Shown here piece by piece: positions 13,976 through 15,559 of a stretch of DNA of 15,559 bases. The translations under genes and the position numbers were made by a program. The first letter of the stretch is position 1. The number at the start of each line of letters is the position of its first letter. Where the stretch lies: positions 1-15,559 of the forward strand of contig DASUBU010000103.1 in NCBI GenBank assembly GCA_035763125.1, read 5' to 3'. The DNA comes from SMAG-U1939 sp035763125. Its GTDB lineage: Bacteria > Chloroflexota > Ktedonobacteria > Ktedonobacterales > JADMIN01. The notes beneath the pieces were generated by a model, which made no database searches, was not told where the DNA came from, and saw nothing but the letters and a program-made list of their open reading frames with translations.

Positions 13976-15559
13976 ATGGCGACGGTTGAGATACCGAACG
14001 CCGCGAGCGACGAGCGCATGGAGGTCGCTTTCGGCCCTGGCCAGCGTGTCTGGCAGATGGTTGTCGCCGAGCGCGTGACGATCGGTGTCTCGCTGGTGGC
14101 GCTGGCCGCGCGGCTGTGGGGCATCGGCTTTGGCCTACCCTACGCGGTCCATCCGGACGAGCCAGTGGTCAATGGCACCGTAGTCTCGATGCTGCAGCGC
14201 CATGCCTTCGACCCCGCCACCTACATCTACCCCTCGCTGCTCTACTACGTCCTGGCCGCCATTGCCCTGCTCTATCAGGGTGTCACCGGCACCACCATCG
14301 GCATGCCACCGGACCAGACCGGCCTCGGCCTCTATCCCAACCCCGACGCGGTGCTGTGGATGCGCATTGGCGTGGCGCTGCTCTGTGTGGTGGCAGTGAC
14401 GGCGGTCTATCGCGTCGGGCGTACGCTGGTCGGCCCCTGGGCGGCGCTGGGCGGTGCGCTGCTGCTGGCCTTCTCGCCGCTCCACATCATCCAGTCGCAG
14501 ATCGCGACCACCGACGGCGTCTCGGCGACCGGCATGGTATTGGTCGCGGCAACCAGCGTCTGGGCGGTGCGCTCGGCGCGGCGCGAGGCCTTCTGGGCGG
14601 CCGGTGTCGCGCTCGGCGTCGCCGCCGGCATCAAGTATCAGGTGGCTATCGGCGGAGTGATGCTGCTGGCGGCGTACGGCATCGTGCTGCTGCGACGGCG
14701 GCGCGCGGGCGAGACGCTCTCGGCGCGCACGGTGCTGCGCGACCCACGGCTGCTGGCTTTCGCGCTTGCCCCGTTGGCGTTTCTGATTACCACACCCTAC
14801 GCGGTGCTGAATTGGCCGGCATTCCTGAATGACGTGGATTCGGTCTTTCTGCATTACGGCGTGGAGGGCCACCTGGGCGTGGCGGGCTCGTCGCTGGTCT
14901 TCACGCTGCAAGAGATGTTCGCTCACAATGAGACGCTGCTGAGTGTGCTGGCGGTAGTGGGGCTGCTCCACGCGCTCTTGCGCCGCCGCACCGAGATGCT
15001 GATCGTGGCGATGGGTGCGTTAGCCTACTTCATCCTCGTCGCCTCACCCAAGGTTCACTTCGAGCGCAATCTGGTGCCGCTGTGGCCGCTGCTGGCGCTC
15101 TTGGCGGCTGAGGGTATCCTCTGGGTCGGTGGGCTGCTGGCGGCGTTTGCCGCGCGACCGCTGCCGTTCGCACTCACGCGCCCACTGGCGCGCCCCGCGG
15201 TGCGCGGCACGCTGCTCGGCCTACTGCTGCTGGCCGCTTTCCTGCCCACACTTGGCCGCACCATCCAGCAGAACACGATCCGCTCCGAGCCGGACGTGCA
15301 GGCGACGGCGAGCACCTGGATCAACGCGCACGTGCCGGCGGGCGCCAAGATCGCCTACGAGTCGTATTCGGTGACGCTCGATCCGCGGCGCTTCCAGCTC
15401 ATCTACCTGCGTGGCGGGCTCTACACCGAGCCACTGAGCTGGTACAGCGACCAGGGCATCCAGTACGTGGTCGCCAGCCAGATGTTCTACTATCGCTTCT
15501 ATACCAATGGGCCGACCGACTTCCCTGCCGAGCGCGGCGCCTACGCGGCGATGTTCGAC
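13976..15559 (+). CDS. GT39/PMT-type membrane glycosyltransferase (3' truncated by window)
   Basis: An open frame of 528 codons runs without a stop to the window edge. It is a polytopic protein of the dolichyl-phosphate-mannose/ArnT-like GT-C superfamily (GT39, PMT_2). After a first transmembrane helix (about 35-55), the extracytoplasmic loop carries an acidic pair in AVHPDEPVVNG (Asp61-Glu62), the signature catalytic motif position of these enzymes. Further motifs are YIYPSLLYYVLA, then FSPLHIIQSQIATTDGVSA, the family's typical segment. Many hydrophobic helices continue to about residue 440. A soluble C-terminal part begins near 445 (TASTWINAHVPAGAKIAYES), typical of the extracytoplasmic domain. 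It should transfer a sugar from a polyprenyl-phosphate donor to a protein, lipid or cell-wall acceptor; the acceptor is unknown. The ATG at 13976 has AGGGGG 6 nt upstream and a strong promoter beyond, so the start is well supported. Confidence 0.9.
   Translation, partial: MATVEIPNAASDERMEVAFGPGQRVWQMVVAERVTIGVSLVALAARLWGIGFGLPYAVHPDEPVVNGTVVSMLQRHAFDPATYIYPSLLYYVLAAIALLYQGVTGTTIGMPPDQTGLGLYPNPDAVLWMRIGVALLCVVAVTAVYRVGRTLVGPWAALGGALLLAFSPLHIIQSQIATTDGVSATGMVLVAATSVWAVRSARREAFWAAGVALGVAAGIKYQVAIGGVMLLAAYGIVLLRRRRAGETLSARTVLRDPRLLAFALAPLAFLITTPYAVLNWPAFLNDVDSVFLHYGVEGHLGVAGSSLVFTLQEMFAHNETLLSVLAVVGLLHALLRRRTEMLIVAMGALAYFILVASPKVHFERNLVPLWPLLALLAAEGILWVGGLLAAFAARPLPFALTRPLARPAVRGTLLGLLLLAAFLPTLGRTIQQNTIRSEPDVQATASTWINAHVPAGAKIAYESYSVTLDPRRFQLIYLRGGLYTEPLSWYSDQGIQYVVASQMFYYRFYTNGPTDFPAERGAYAAMFD

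Noticed and set aside
14116..14832. 238-codon plus-strand frame inside the glycosyltransferase
   Set aside because: Arg-rich out-of-frame shadow; the GT39 frame from 13976 continues uninterrupted across it.

Overview
The window is GC-rich bacterial DNA, densely coding, with ten protein genes. No rRNA, tRNA, CRISPR array, insertion sequence or phage gene is recognisable. The mix of families suggests a Chloroflexota (Ktedonobacteria- or Thermomicrobia-like) bacterium: a very large HTH/ATPase/TPR regulator, tandem cupredoxin-like lipoprotein, CBS-bearing site-2 protease, soluble GAF/PAS histidine kinase and double DUF427 protein. This is inference from family content and not a marker-based assignment.

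Layout: (1) 22-3000 (-), a 992-aa XRE-HTH/AAA/TPR regulator, divergent from (2) 3238-4149 (+), a lipoprotein with two cupredoxin-like domains. (3) A hairpin separates it from a convergent MFS exporter, 4216-5544 (-), and behind that lies (4) a membrane site-2 protease with two CBS domains, 5668-6852 (-). (5) A Cof-type HAD phosphatase, 7128-8054 (+), runs tail-to-tail into, and overlaps by 51 bp, (6) a GAF-PAS-GAF histidine kinase, 8004-10424 (-). (7) After a 375-bp divergent intergenic region comes an APC-family permease, 10800-12290 (+), which ends 19 bp from (8) a convergent tandem DUF427 protein, 12310-13125 (-). Last are (9) a hotdog-fold acyl-CoA thioesterase, 13410-13841 (+), and (10) a GT39-type membrane glycosyltransferase, 13976 to the right edge (+, incomplete).

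Orientation alternates almost gene by gene. Only the protease/MFS and thioesterase/glycosyltransferase pairs are co-directional, and even these have promoter-like sequences between them. The region therefore looks like a set of mostly single-gene transcription units rather than one pathway operon. Shared themes are envelope and transport functions (lipoprotein, exporter, permease, intramembrane protease, glycosyltransferase) and signalling (STAND-like regulator, histidine kinase).

The most notable non-coding signals are a recurrent -10-like octamer GCTAYRAT in five intergenic regions, and a perfect 7-bp inverted repeat lying exactly between the -35 and -10 boxes of the glycosyltransferase promoter. 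I found no convincing complete new defence or biosynthetic system. The strongest candidates for undescribed biology are the divergent regulator/cupredoxin pair and the operator-controlled glycosyltransferase.
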